Assembly (NCBI RefSeq): GCF_002157835.1
Contig: NZ_CP020809.1
Location: 2,728,001 to 2,792,000 of the forward strand
From: Mycobacterium dioxanotrophicus
GTDB taxonomy: Bacteria; Actinomycetota; Actinomycetes; Mycobacteriales; Mycobacteriaceae
Length of the DNA stretch: 64,000 nt
Direction: 5' to 3'
Shown here: positions 38,873 through 46,920 of the stretch, piece by piece
Layout: every line of letters starts with the position of its first letter
Position numbering within the stretch: the stretch's first letter is position 1
Translations under genes and position numbers: made by a program
The notes under the pieces: model-generated
Told to the model about the DNA's origin: nothing
What the model saw: only the letters and a program-made list of their open reading frames with translations
Databases searched by the model: none

Positions 38873-39502
38873 ATGAACCCCACGTTCGACATCGTCACCG
38901 CCGACGAGCACGATCGGCTGCAGGCGCTCTACGAGCCGTTGGCGCAGGCGGTGCGAGGTCTGCTCGATGCCAGCATCCGCACCGGCGTCGATGCCGACGC
39001 CATCGCCGAGGCCACCACCGCGATCGAGGCGGTCACCGCATCGCTGCGTCGGGAGCAGCGCGACGGGCCCATGGCGATGATCCACGGCGAGACGGGCCGC
39101 CCGGTGGTGTGGGCCAATCCGGTCGTCGGGTTGCGCAACGCCGTCGCTCCGCCGCTGACCATCCATCACTCCGACGACGGCACCTGTTGGAGCGAGTTCA
39201 CTCTCGGTGCGGCCTACGAGGGCCCGCTGGGATGGGTGCACGGTGGCATCTGCGCCCTGGTGCTCGACCACGTGCTCGGCGAAGTCGCCAGCGGGGCGTT
39301 GGCGCAACCCCGGTACACCGGAACCATCACCTGCCGCTACCTTCGCGGCACGCCGCTCGGACCGCTGCGCGCCGAGGCTTCGGTTGACCGCATCGAGGGT
39401 GTGAAGACCTTCGCGCGCGGCCGACTGATCGACGCCGACGGGGTCACCGTGGAGGCCGAAGGCGTCTTCATCACGCCGGCGTGGGCGCGCGACGCCGGAT
39501 GA
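38873..39502 (+). CDS. Hot-dog fold thioesterase (PaaI type)
   Basis: This 209-residue protein probably hydrolyses an acyl-CoA thioester. The C-terminal ~130 residues carry the hot-dog fold with GPLGWVHGGICALVLDHVLGE as the helix-capping HGG motif, and the N-terminal ~75 residues are helical. ATG at 38873 is chosen because AAGGA lies 6 bases upstream; ATG at 38867 is too close to it. It overlaps the next gene by 4 bp (ATGA). Substrate is unknown. Confidence 0.85.
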   Translation: MNPTFDIVTADEHDRLQALYEPLAQAVRGLLDASIRTGVDADAIAEATTAIEAVTASLRREQRDGPMAMIHGETGRPVVWANPVVGLRNAVAPPLTIHHSDDGTCWSEFTLGAAYEGPLGWVHGGICALVLDHVLGEVASGALAQPRYTGTITCRYLRGTPLGPLRAEASVDRIEGVKTFARGRLIDADGVTVEAEGVFITPAWARDAG

Positions 39503-40356
39503 GGTTCTATGTGGCGACCGGCTTTCTCGACACCTCCGAGCTTGTCGAGATCGCCAAGGCTGCAGATGATCTCGGCTACGACGGGATGGGGATTCCCGAT
39601 CACATCGTCAATCTGGAGTCGCTCTCCACGCCGTATCCGTATACGCGGGACGGGCAACGGCGTTGGCAGCCGTTCACCCACTGGCCCGATCCGTGGGTGC
39701 TGGTCGGCGCTCTGGCGCAGGCCACCACACGGCTGAAGTTCGTGACCACGGTCTACATACCTGCCATGCGCGATCCCTACGCGGCGGCGAAAGCCATTGG
39801 TACCGCGGCGTTTCTGGCTGGCGGGCGGCTCGAGCTGGGCGTAGGTGTGGGCTGGTGCCGCGACGAATTCGAGTTGGTCGGGCAAGCTTTCGAGCGGCGC
39901 GGCAAGCGTACCGACGAGATGCTGACGCTGATGCGGGAACTCTGGGCGCCGGGCTGGACCGAATTCTCCGGCGAGTTCTACAGCACGCCCCGGCTGGAGA
40001 TGGAACCGTCGCCGCCGCACATCCCGATCTACGCCGGCGGGCTCAGCGAGGTGGCCCTGCGCCGGGCCGCGCGCAACGACGGCTGGATCGGCGACCTCAT
40101 CTCCACCGAGCGTGCCTTGGCCTCGGTGGCTCGACTACGGCAGCTGCGGGCCGAATCCGGTTTGGCGATGGACGATTTCACCGTCATCACGCCACTGACC
40201 GACGCCCTGACGATTGCCGACTACGAGCGCGCCGAAGCCGGCGGGATCACCCACATCCTGACGATGCCGTGGGTGTTCTACGCCGGCCTGGACTGCACGC
40301 TCGCCGAGAAGATCGACGGGTTGAAACGCTTCCGAAAGGACCTTGCGCTCGACTAG
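39499..40356 (+). CDS. LLM-class F420-dependent oxidoreductase
   Basis: This 285-residue TIM-barrel protein of the luciferase-like monooxygenase family starts MRFYVATGFLDTSELVEIAK. The family signature appears in RLELGVGVGWCRDEFE and in the C-terminal HPDFAGG-like loop (PIYAGGLSEVALRRAA). Mycobacterial members commonly use cofactor F420. The ATG at 39499 overlaps the thioesterase stop, so the pair is probably one operon. Its TAG stop shares a CTAG with the convergent DoxX gene. Substrate unknown. Confidence 0.86.
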   Translation: MRFYVATGFLDTSELVEIAKAADDLGYDGMGIPDHIVNLESLSTPYPYTRDGQRRWQPFTHWPDPWVLVGALAQATTRLKFVTTVYIPAMRDPYAAAKAIGTAAFLAGGRLELGVGVGWCRDEFELVGQAFERRGKRTDEMLTLMRELWAPGWTEFSGEFYSTPRLEMEPSPPHIPIYAGGLSEVALRRAARNDGWIGDLISTERALASVARLRQLRAESGLAMDDFTVITPLTDALTIADYERAEAGGITHILTMPWVFYAGLDCTLAEKIDGLKRFRKDLALD

Positions 40357-40784
40357 CGCCTTCTGCGTACCGCATCCAGCGCATAGGCGCCTCCGCCGAT
40401 GAACACCAGCAGGAAGAAACCGAAGCAGTACAGCACGGCGAGCTCGCCACCGTTCTCGATGGGCAACAGGGCCTTGGGCTGATGCTGGGTGAAGTACGCG
40501 AACGCCATCTCGCCTGCGGCGAAGAACGCGGCGATGCGGGTGAACAAACCGGTCAGGATCAGCAGGCCCAGAACGAATTCGATGAGGCCGCCGTACCAAT
40601 ACGGCCACGTGCCCACGGGCACTGCCGAACCGACGAGGTTGCCTGCCTTGTCCGGCATGCCGACCGGCCACGCGAACAACTTCTGCGCTCCGTGGATGGT
40701 GTACAGAAGGCCGAACACTATGCGGAACAGGCTGATTACCGCCGGGGAGATGGTATTCAGTCGGGTGTCCAGGTTGGTCGTCAT
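40353..40784 (-). CDS. DoxX family membrane protein
   Basis: This 143-residue membrane protein has four predicted hydrophobic segments (about residues 15-35, 55-75, 80-100 and 115-135), with LYTIHGAQKLFAW and YGGLIEFVLGLLILTGLFTR typical of DoxX. DoxX proteins are linked to oxidative stress and membrane complexes with SodA, but no partner is adjacent. ATG at 40784 is chosen, since the longer frame overlaps dtd. It ends tail-to-tail with the LLM gene, sharing CTAG. Confidence 0.85.
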   Translation of the reverse strand: MTTNLDTRLNTISPAVISLFRIVFGLLYTIHGAQKLFAWPVGMPDKAGNLVGSAVPVGTWPYWYGGLIEFVLGLLILTGLFTRIAAFFAAGEMAFAYFTQHQPKALLPIENGGELAVLYCFGFFLLVFIGGGAYALDAVRRRR

Positions 40785-40816
40785 GCGAAGACCATACGCT
40801 GTTACCGGCCGGAGGC

Positions 40817-41248
40817 TCACAGCTCCAAAAGCACCGTTACCGGTCCGTCATTGACAAGATGCACCTGCATATCCGCACCGAAAACCCCTGTTTGCACAGT
40901 CGCGCCCAGCGCTGTGAGCGCGTCGGTGAACTCGGTCACAAGGGGTTCGGCGACCGGCCCCGGCGCCGCGGCGTTCCAGGAGGGGCGCCGACCCTTGTCG
41001 GTATTGGCATACAAAGTGAACTGGCTCACCACGAGAATCGGCGCGGACACGTCCGACGCTGAGCGTTCGTCATCGAGAATCCGCAATTGCCAAAGCTTTT
41101 CGGCCATCCTGCGGGCCTTGGTGGCGTCGTCCTCGTGGGTGACACCGACCAAGGCGAGCAGACCCTGTGTGGCCGGCCGGATCTCACCGACGACCTCGCC
41201 GTCGACCGTCACGCTCGCCGACCTCACCCGCTGCACCAGAACTCGCAT
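40817..41248 (-). CDS. dtd: D-aminoacyl-tRNA deacylase Dtd
   Basis: Dtd removes D-amino acids (and glycine mischarged on tRNA-Ala) from tRNA. The 143-residue protein has the normal length, starting [17 protein letters not shown]. The two signature motifs are SQFTLYAN and the C-terminal [11 protein letters not shown] (NxGPVT). ATG at 41248 is chosen, as the frame is open upstream without support. The gap to glnA1 is filled by the 25-bp repeat. Confidence 0.94.
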   Translation of the reverse strand: MRVLVQRVRSASVTVDGEVVGEIRPATQGLLALVGVTHEDDATKARRMAEKLWQLRILDDERSASDVSAPILVVSQFTLYANTDKGRRPSWNAAAPGPVAEPLVTEFTDALTALGATVQTGVFGADMQVHLVNDGPVTVLLEL

Positions 41249-41352
41249 GCGTCGATTGTGCAGACTCTCATGCCGACGAGTCCCCGGTGCCCCCAGCAAG
41301 CGTCCCCCAAAACCGGAGTTTTGGGGGACGGTTGCGTCTTCTCGCGCTACGA

Positions 41353-41452
41353 CTTAGACGTCGCGTCGGCGGGCCGGCTTAGACGTCGCGTCGGCGGGCC
41401 GGCTTAGACGTCGCGTCGGCGGGCCGACTTAGACGTCGCGTCGGCGGGCCGA
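41353..41452 (-). repeat. 25-bp tandem repeat spanning the glnA1 stop codon
   Basis: Four 25-bp units start at 41353, 41378, 41403 and 41428. A fifth partial copy runs into glnA1 itself. In glnA1 orientation each unit starts GACGTCTAAG, repeating the last two codons (Asp, Val) and the TAA stop. Units differ at one position (C or T). Each contains a small stem GTCGG/CCGAC in the T-bearing copies. The array fills much of the 205-bp gap with dtd. Confidence 0.92.
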
Positions 41453-41453
41453 C

Positions 41454-42890
41454 TTAGACGTCGTAGTACAGCGCGAACTCGTACGGGTGAGGCCGGATCT
41501 GGATCGGCAGGATCTCGTTCTCCCGCTTGTAGGAGATCCAGGTCTCGATGAGGTCCTCGGTGAACACGCCACCCTCGGTGAGGTACTCGTGGTCCTCTTC
41601 GAGGCGGTCGATCACCGCGGCCAGCGAGGTCGGCGCCTGCGGGATGTTGGCGGCCTCGTCCGGCGGCAGCTCGTAGAGGTCCTTGTCGACCGGGGCCAGC
41701 GGTTCGATCTTCTTCTTGATGCCGTCGATACCGGCCATCAGCATGGCCGCGAACGCCAGGTACGGGTTACCTGAGCTGTCCGGGCAGCGGAACTCCAGGC
41801 GCTTGGCCTTGGGGTTGTTGCCGGTGATCGGGATACGCACACAGGCCGAGCGGTTGCGCTGGCTGTAGACCAGGTTGATCGGGGCCTCGTAGCCGGGCAC
41901 CAGACGCTTGTAGGAGTTCACCGTGGGGTTGGTGAACGCCAGCAGCGACGGGGCGTGGTGCAGGATGCCGCCGATGTAGTGGCGCGCCAGGTCCGACAGG
42001 CCCGCGTAGCCGGACTCGTCGTGGAACAGCGGCTTGCCGTCCTTCCACAGCGACTGGTGGGCGTGCATGCCCGAGCCGTTGTCACCGAAGAGCGGCTTGG
42101 GCATGAAGGTCACGGTCTTGCCGTTGGCCCAGGCGGTGTTCTTGATGATGTATTTGAACAACTGCACGTCGTCGGCCGCGTGCAGCAGGGTGTTGAACTT
42201 GTAGTTGATCTCGGCCTGGCCGGCGGTGCCCACCTCGTGGTGGCCGCGCTCCAGGATGAATCCGGCGTTGATCAGGTTGGTCGACATCTCGTCGCGCAGG
42301 TCGACGTAGTGGTCGTACGGCGCGACGGGGAAGTAGCCACCCTTGGGGCGGACCTTGTAGCCGCGGTTGGCGCTGCCATCGGCCTCGAAGGGCTCACCGC
42401 TGTTCCACCAGCCCGACTCGGAGTCGATCTCATAGAAGGTGCCGTTCATCTTGGAATCGAAGGCCACCGAGTCGAAGATGTAGAACTCGGCCTCGGCGCC
42501 GAAGAAACAGGTGTCGGCGATCCCGGTGCTGGCGAGGTAGTTCTCGGCTTTGCGGGCGACGTTGCGGGGGTCGCGCGAGTAGGCCTCACGGGTGAACGGA
42601 TCGTGCACGAAGAAGTTGAGGTTCAGCGTCTTGGCGGCGCGGAACGGGTCGATGCGCGCGGTGTCGGGGTCGGGCAGCAGCATCATGTCGGATTCGTGGA
42701 TCGACTGGAAGCCGCGCACCGAGGAGCCGTCGAACGCGAGGCCGTCTTCGAACACGCTCTCGTCGAACGCCGTCGCCGGGATCGAGAAGTGCTGGACGAC
42801 GCCGGGCAGATCGCAGAAGCGAATGTCGACGTACTCGACGTTTTCGTCCTTGATCAGCTTGAAGATGTCGTCGGACGTCTTTTCTGCCAC
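41454..42890 (-). CDS. glnA1: Glutamine synthetase GlnA1
   Basis: This main glutamine synthetase is 478 residues, the M. tuberculosis length. Features are FDGSSVRGF, the metal/ATP-binding [22 protein letters not shown] and [10 protein letters not shown]. The adenylylation site is Tyr406 in [11 protein letters not shown], exactly the M. tuberculosis residue number, so GlnE in this window should regulate it. GTG at 42890 has AAAGGAG just upstream. Upstream of the gene are two near-identical TGAGGTWACG copies, 30 bp apart. The stop lies in a 25-bp repeat. Confidence 0.96.
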   Translation of the reverse strand: MAEKTSDDIFKLIKDENVEYVDIRFCDLPGVVQHFSIPATAFDESVFEDGLAFDGSSVRGFQSIHESDMMLLPDPDTARIDPFRAAKTLNLNFFVHDPFTREAYSRDPRNVARKAENYLASTGIADTCFFGAEAEFYIFDSVAFDSKMNGTFYEIDSESGWWNSGEPFEADGSANRGYKVRPKGGYFPVAPYDHYVDLRDEMSTNLINAGFILERGHHEVGTAGQAEINYKFNTLLHAADDVQLFKYIIKNTAWANGKTVTFMPKPLFGDNGSGMHAHQSLWKDGKPLFHDESGYAGLSDLARHYIGGILHHAPSLLAFTNPTVNSYKRLVPGYEAPINLVYSQRNRSACVRIPITGNNPKAKRLEFRCPDSSGNPYLAFAAMLMAGIDGIKKKIEPLAPVDKDLYELPPDEAANIPQAPTSLAAVIDRLEEDHEYLTEGGVFTEDLIETWISYKRENEILPIQIRPHPYEFALYYDV

Positions 42891-42969
42891 TGAGTGTTCT
42901 CCTTTACTGGTAACCCGCGGGTTGACGCTAAGGACACGATGTTGCGCGATCATCAACCGCATGTTGCGC

Positions 42970-43009
42970 TGAGGTTACGCAATCTGCCTGATGGTGACCT
43001 GAGGTAACG
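42970..43009. promoter_or_regulatory. Direct repeat in the glnA1/RDD divergent promoter
   Basis: TGAGGTTACG (42970-42979) and TGAGGTAACG (43000-43009) form a direct repeat with 30-bp spacing, in the 144-bp divergent promoter region between glnA1 and the RDD gene. The spacing of nearly three helical turns suggests a cooperative regulator. GlnR is a candidate, but the AC-N9-AC core is not matched (the spacing here is N8), so the regulator is unknown. Confidence 0.3.
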
Positions 43010-43034
43010 ATGCGGGCCCGCCTATCCTGACACC

Positions 43035-43523
43035 ATGGCCCGCACGATGGGGAGTTGGTTGTCAGGTCCCGGACCTTTCGATTCCGGTGATGGTTCCGAC
43101 GGCGAGTCCGACGGATCCACGAAGTACCCCGGCGAACGCCTCGGCCTGCCCGAATCCGGCCCGGGCTCGCTGGCCAGGACCGGCAGGCGCGTCGGCGCGC
43201 TGTTCGTCGACTGGCTCGTGGCCTACGGGCTGGCGGGCCTGGCACTGGCATCCGGCCTCATCTCGCTGGCAACACTGTCGACGGCGGTCATGGTGGTGTG
43301 GCTCGTGCTGGGCACGGTGGCTGTCCGACTGTTCTCGTTCACCCCGGGCCAGCTGGCGCTGGGCCTGGTGGTGGCGGGCACCGACGGCCGGGACAAGGTC
43401 GGGATCGGGCGCGCCCTGGTCCGGGTGCTGTTGATCGCCCTCGTCATCCCGCCGCTCGTGACCGACAGTGATCTACGCGGTCTGCACGACCGCGTCACGC
43501 TCACCGCAGTGCTGCGTCGCTAG
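43035..43523 (+). CDS. RDD family membrane protein (Rv2219A-like)
   Basis: This 162-residue protein has an N-terminal disordered, Gly/Ser/Asp-rich stretch of about 45 residues. It then has the RDD domain with hydrophobic segments at about 55-75 and 80-100, another near 130, and the conserved Arg/Asp positions (RTGRRVGALFVDWL, GLHDR). The role is unknown. ATG at 43035 is the start. It is divergent from glnA1 and convergent with the DUF4191 gene across a bidirectional terminator. Confidence 0.88.
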   Translation: MARTMGSWLSGPGPFDSGDGSDGESDGSTKYPGERLGLPESGPGSLARTGRRVGALFVDWLVAYGLAGLALASGLISLATLSTAVMVVWLVLGTVAVRLFSFTPGQLALGLVVAGTDGRDKVGIGRALVRVLLIALVIPPLVTDSDLRGLHDRVTLTAVLRR

Positions 43524-43542
43524 CTCTTCGGTGAATGTGAAG

Positions 43543-43577
43543 AAGATCGCGAGATTTTCGAGAATTCTCGCGATCTT
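43543..43577. terminator. Bidirectional stem-loop terminator
   Basis: A perfect 12-bp inverted repeat, AAGATCGCGAGA (43543-43554) and TCTCGCGATCTT (43566-43577), encloses an 11-nt loop. It lies midway between two convergent stops (RDD and DUF4191), as expected of a shared terminator. A short outer GTGAA/TTCAC pairing extends it. Confidence 0.75.
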
Positions 43578-43602
43578 GTTCACGCTCGGCGGCGGTGACG
43601 GC

Positions 43603-44355
43603 TCAGCGCCTGCGCGCGCTGCGCTGCACTCCACGCATCTTCGCCGACGCAGGCAACGGTCCCTTGGGCACCGCACCCGGACCGGCCTTGGACCCCAACG
43701 CGACCAGCCGCGACTCCAGCGAGTCCATCTGCTTGACGGTGATGTTGGCGGGCAGCTTCGACAGGTGCCGCTCGAGCTTGGCCAGGGGCACCTCGCCCTC
43801 GCCGTTACCGACCACGATGTCGTAGATCGGGACCTCGCCGACCAGTCGGGCCGTGCGCTTCTTCTCCTGTGCCAGCAGCGGTTTGACGCGCGCGGGGGAG
43901 CCCTCACCGACGAAGATCACCCCGGGGCGGCCGATGACGCGGTGCACGGCGTCGAAGTGCCCGGTCGCTGCGACGGCCGGGGTCACGCGCCACTTGCCGC
44001 GCAGGTTCTCCAGTGCCCAGGCGGCCGCGCCGGTCTGCCCTTCGGCCTTGCTGTACACCGACTTCTGCGCGCGCCGGCCGAAGATGATGAACGCCACCAG
44101 CAAGCCCAGCACGATGCCGAGCACCGGCAGCGTGTACATGCTGATACCGCCGAGGAGGATGCCCGCCGCCACGGCCACCGCCACGATCAGCACCAACGCG
44201 CCGATCATGTACGGCAGCAGCCGCTTGTCCTCTTTACGTTGAATCTGGAAGGCCTGCCACAGCTGGCTGCGACGTTGCTTCGAGGCCGCCTTGCGGGCGG
44301 CCTTCGCCTCGGCCTTTGCCGCCTTGGTTTCCGCGGCATTGCGGGATTTCGCCAT
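43603..44355 (-). CDS. DUF4191 membrane protein (Rv2219-like)
   Basis: This 250-residue protein has a Lys/Ala-rich N-terminus (about residues 1-35), two adjacent transmembrane helices (about residues 50-95; LLPYMIGALVLIVAVAV) and a soluble C-terminal domain ending in basic residues. The function is unknown. ATG at 44355 (MAKSRNAAETK) is chosen. It lies 4 bp after lipA in the dlaT-lipA operon, a conserved placement in mycobacteria. Confidence 0.85.
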   Translation of the reverse strand: MAKSRNAAETKAAKAEAKAARKAASKQRRSQLWQAFQIQRKEDKRLLPYMIGALVLIVAVAVAAGILLGGISMYTLPVLGIVLGLLVAFIIFGRRAQKSVYSKAEGQTGAAAWALENLRGKWRVTPAVAATGHFDAVHRVIGRPGVIFVGEGSPARVKPLLAQEKKRTARLVGEVPIYDIVVGNGEGEVPLAKLERHLSKLPANITVKQMDSLESRLVALGSKAGPGAVPKGPLPASAKMRGVQRSARRR

Positions 44356-44359
44356 TGGA

Positions 44360-45304
44360 TCAGGATACGGGGGGTTGCCCGGCGAAACGTAGCCGCGCGG
44401 CCTGTGCGTAGAGCTTGCCCGCGCGGTAGGACGAACGCACCAACGGACCGGCGAGGACACCGGCGAAACCGAGCTCCTCGGCGAAGGTCGACAGCGCGGC
44501 GAACTCGTCGGGATGCACCCAGCGCTCGACCGGATGATGGCGCGGCGACGGCCGCAGATACTGCGTGATGGTGACGATGTCGCAGCCGGCGTCGTGCAGG
44601 TCGCGCAGCGCGGTGTGGATCTCCTCGATGGTCTCGCCCATGCCCAAAATCAAGTTGGACTTGGTGACCAGACCCGCGTCGCGGGCCGCGGTGATCACGT
44701 CGAGGCTGCGCTGATAGCGGAATGCGGGACGGATCCGCTTGAAGATGCGCGGCACCGTTTCGACGTTGTGCGCCAACACTTCCGGACGGGATTCGAAGAC
44801 CTCGGCCAGCTGTTCGGGGATGCCGTTGAAGTCGGGGATGAGCAGCTCGACGCCGGTGCCCGGGTTGAGCGACTTGATCTGGCGGACCGTCTCGGCGTAG
44901 AGCCAGGCGCCGCCGTCGGGCAGATCGTCACGGGCGACGCCGGTGACGGTGGAGTACCGCAGGCCCATCGCCTGCACGCTCTCGGCGACCCGGCGCGGTT
45001 CGTCGCGGTCGAGCTCGGCCGGCTTGCCGGTGTCGATCTGGCAGAAGTCGCAACGCCGGGTGCACTGCTCGCCGCCGATGAGGAAGGTGGCCTCGCGGTC
45101 CTCCCAGCATTCGAAGATGTTGGGGCAGCCGGCTTCCTCGCACACGGTGTGCAGACCTTCGCGGCGCACCAGCCCCTTGAGTTCGGTGTACTCGGGGCCC
45201 ATCTTGGCGCGCGTCTTGATCCACGGCGGCTTGCGCTCGATGGGGGTCTGCGCATTACGGACTTCGAGGCGGAGGAGCTTCCGCCCCTCTGGCACAACAC
45301 TCAC
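44360..45304 (-). CDS. lipA: Lipoyl synthase LipA
   Basis: LipA inserts two sulfurs into octanoyl groups on E2 lysines, using radical SAM chemistry. The 314-residue protein has the auxiliary cluster cysteines [12 protein letters not shown] and the radical-SAM motif CTRRCDFC. The start is GTG at 45304. It is 4 bp downstream of lipB, which supplies the octanoyl group. DlaT in the same unit is the likely substrate, explaining the co-location. Confidence 0.96.
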   Translation of the reverse strand: MSVVPEGRKLLRLEVRNAQTPIERKPPWIKTRAKMGPEYTELKGLVRREGLHTVCEEAGCPNIFECWEDREATFLIGGEQCTRRCDFCQIDTGKPAELDRDEPRRVAESVQAMGLRYSTVTGVARDDLPDGGAWLYAETVRQIKSLNPGTGVELLIPDFNGIPEQLAEVFESRPEVLAHNVETVPRIFKRIRPAFRYQRSLDVITAARDAGLVTKSNLILGMGETIEEIHTALRDLHDAGCDIVTITQYLRPSPRHHPVERWVHPDEFAALSTFAEELGFAGVLAGPLVRSSYRAGKLYAQAARLRFAGQPPVS

Positions 45305-45308
45305 TGGT

Positions 45309-45983
45309 TCATCCTACGTTCAGGGCGACTTCCAGCCGGCCGTCCAGCGCGTCGCACACCGATTGGGTCACCCGGTCCATGACGTCGTCGACCCCGACGT
45401 GATGTCCCAGTTCTTCGGTCAACGACGTCACACCGGCGTCGGCGATACCGCACGGGATGATCGACGAGAACGCCGACAGGTCACAGTCACAGTTCAGTGC
45501 GAACCCGTGCAGCGTCGTCCCATGTGCCACCCGGATGCCGATGGCACCCACCTTGCGGGCCGGACCGCGGGCGTCAGCAGGCACCCAGACCCCAGAGCGG
45601 CCGGCCACCCGGCCGGTGGTGAGGCCCAGCTGACCGCACACCGCAATCAGTGCTTCCTCAAGGCGCCGAACGAAATTCACCACGTCGAGGGGCTCCGTCA
45701 GGCCGATGATGGGATAACCCACCAGCTGACCGGGACCGTGCCAGGTGATCTTGCCGCCGCGGTCGGTGTCGACGACGGGCGTACCGTCCACCGGGCGCTC
45801 GTGCGGTTCGGTGCGTTTGCCTGCGGTGTAAACGGCCGGGTGCTGAAGCAACAGCAGCGTGTCGGGGCCGCCTGCGATCCTCGCCTCGGCGATCTCCCGC
45901 TGCAACTGCCATGCCGACTGGTAGTCGATGGTGCCGAGTCGGCGCACCTCGACGGCCGAATCAGCTGCGCGAATCGATGTCAC
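45309..45983 (-). CDS. lipB: Octanoyltransferase LipB
   Basis: LipB moves octanoate from ACP to the lipoyl domains of 2-oxoacid dehydrogenases. The 224-residue protein has [13 protein letters not shown], the conserved catalytic Lys region [11 protein letters not shown] and the catalytic cysteine stretch [16 protein letters not shown] at 45983 is chosen; the open frame beyond it to 46328 is spurious. It lies between the SDR gene and lipA on the minus strand. Confidence 0.94.
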   Translation of the reverse strand: MTSIRAADSAVEVRRLGTIDYQSAWQLQREIAEARIAGGPDTLLLLQHPAVYTAGKRTEPHERPVDGTPVVDTDRGGKITWHGPGQLVGYPIIGLTEPLDVVNFVRRLEEALIAVCGQLGLTTGRVAGRSGVWVPADARGPARKVGAIGIRVAHGTTLHGFALNCDCDLSAFSSIIPCGIADAGVTSLTEELGHHVGVDDVMDRVTQSVCDALDGRLEVALNVG

Positions 45984-46006
45984 AGGGTTGACGCTACTCG
46001 TATTCG

Positions 46007-46915
46007 TCACACGTCTTTGGGGGCGGTGACATAGGCGAGCGCTTCGCCAACGGTGTGGTGGTGGAATTCGAAACCGGCCCGTTCCAGCGCCGCGGGAATC
46101 ACCCGCTGACCGGCCAGCAGACCCTCGTCGGCGAACTCGCCGAGCACAGTGCGCAGTGCGAAACCCGGCACCATCATCGGGGTCGGGCGGTTGACGGCGC
46201 GGCCCAGCGCCGCGGTGAACTCGGCGTTGGTCACCGGCGCCGGACCGGTGAGGTTGACCGGCCCCGACATCGACTCGGTCCACATGGTGAACAGCACGGC
46301 CCGGATCTCGTCCTCCAGGCTGATCCACGGCAGGTACTGGCGGCCGTTACCGAGCCGCGCGCCGAGGCCCAACGAGAACAGCGGCTTCAACCGGGCGAGC
46401 AAGCCCCCGGCCGGCGCCAGCACCAAACCGGTGCGCATCAGCACCACGCGGGCCCCGGCGTCGGCGGCCGCAGCGGTCGCGGCTTCCCAGTCCTCACACA
46501 ACCGGGCCAGGAAGCCGAGGCCCGCCGGGGCCGACTCGTCGGTGACCTGATCACGGGTGTTGCCGTAATAACCGACCGCACTGGCGTTGACCAGCACCGG
46601 TACCCCGGCGTCGGCCACCGCGGTGGCCAGCACCTCGGTGGGCCCGATCCGGCTGTCGCGCAAGCTCTGCTTGAACGCGCCCGACCAGCGCTTCTGCCCG
46701 ACGTTGACCCCGCACAGGTTCACCACGGCGTCGACCCCGCGCAGCGCGCCCGCGTCGAACTCACCCGTGTCCGGGTTCCAGAACAGCTCGTCGGGACTGG
46801 ACGGTGCCCGGCGCACTATCCGCAGCACCCGATGGTCGGCGGCACGCAACGCCGACGTCAGTGCCGAGCCGATCAGACCAGAGGACCCCGCGATCGCAAC
46901 GACAGCAGTGCCCAC
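46007..46915 (-). CDS. SDR epimerase-like protein, TIGR01777 family (Rv2216-like)
   Basis: This 302-residue atypical short-chain dehydrogenase begins with the Rossmann [10 protein letters not shown], has the [12 protein letters not shown] motif typical of the TIGR01777 (YfcH-like) group and a Tyr in SAVGYYG. No substrate is established for the family. The start is GTG at 46915, 5 bp after the dlaT stop; it is part of the dlaT-lipB-lipA operon. Confidence 0.88.
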   Translation of the reverse strand: MGTAVVAIAGSSGLIGSALTSALRAADHRVLRIVRRAPSSPDELFWNPDTGEFDAGALRGVDAVVNLCGVNVGQKRWSGAFKQSLRDSRIGPTEVLATAVADAGVPVLVNASAVGYYGNTRDQVTDESAPAGLGFLARLCEDWEAATAAAADAGARVVLMRTGLVLAPAGGLLARLKPLFSLGLGARLGNGRQYLPWISLEDEIRAVLFTMWTESMSGPVNLTGPAPVTNAEFTAALGRAVNRPTPMMVPGFALRTVLGEFADEGLLAGQRVIPAALERAGFEFHHHTVGEALAYVTAPKDV

Positions 46916-46920
46916 CTAGG

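Noticed and set aside
41353..41452. CRISPR-like array of evenly spaced repeats
   Set aside because: The units are directly tandem with no spacers, and the unit is part of a gene end. No cas genes are present.
42990..43010. GlnR box in the glnA1 promoter (GTGAC-N5-GTAAC)
   Set aside because: The spacing is one base short of the AC-N9-AC core, so I do not call it; only the direct repeat is recorded.
45309..46328. 339-codon version of lipB
   Set aside because: The upstream part overlaps the SDR gene on the same strand in another frame and is Arg/Gly-rich shadow; GTG at 45983 gives the normal protein.
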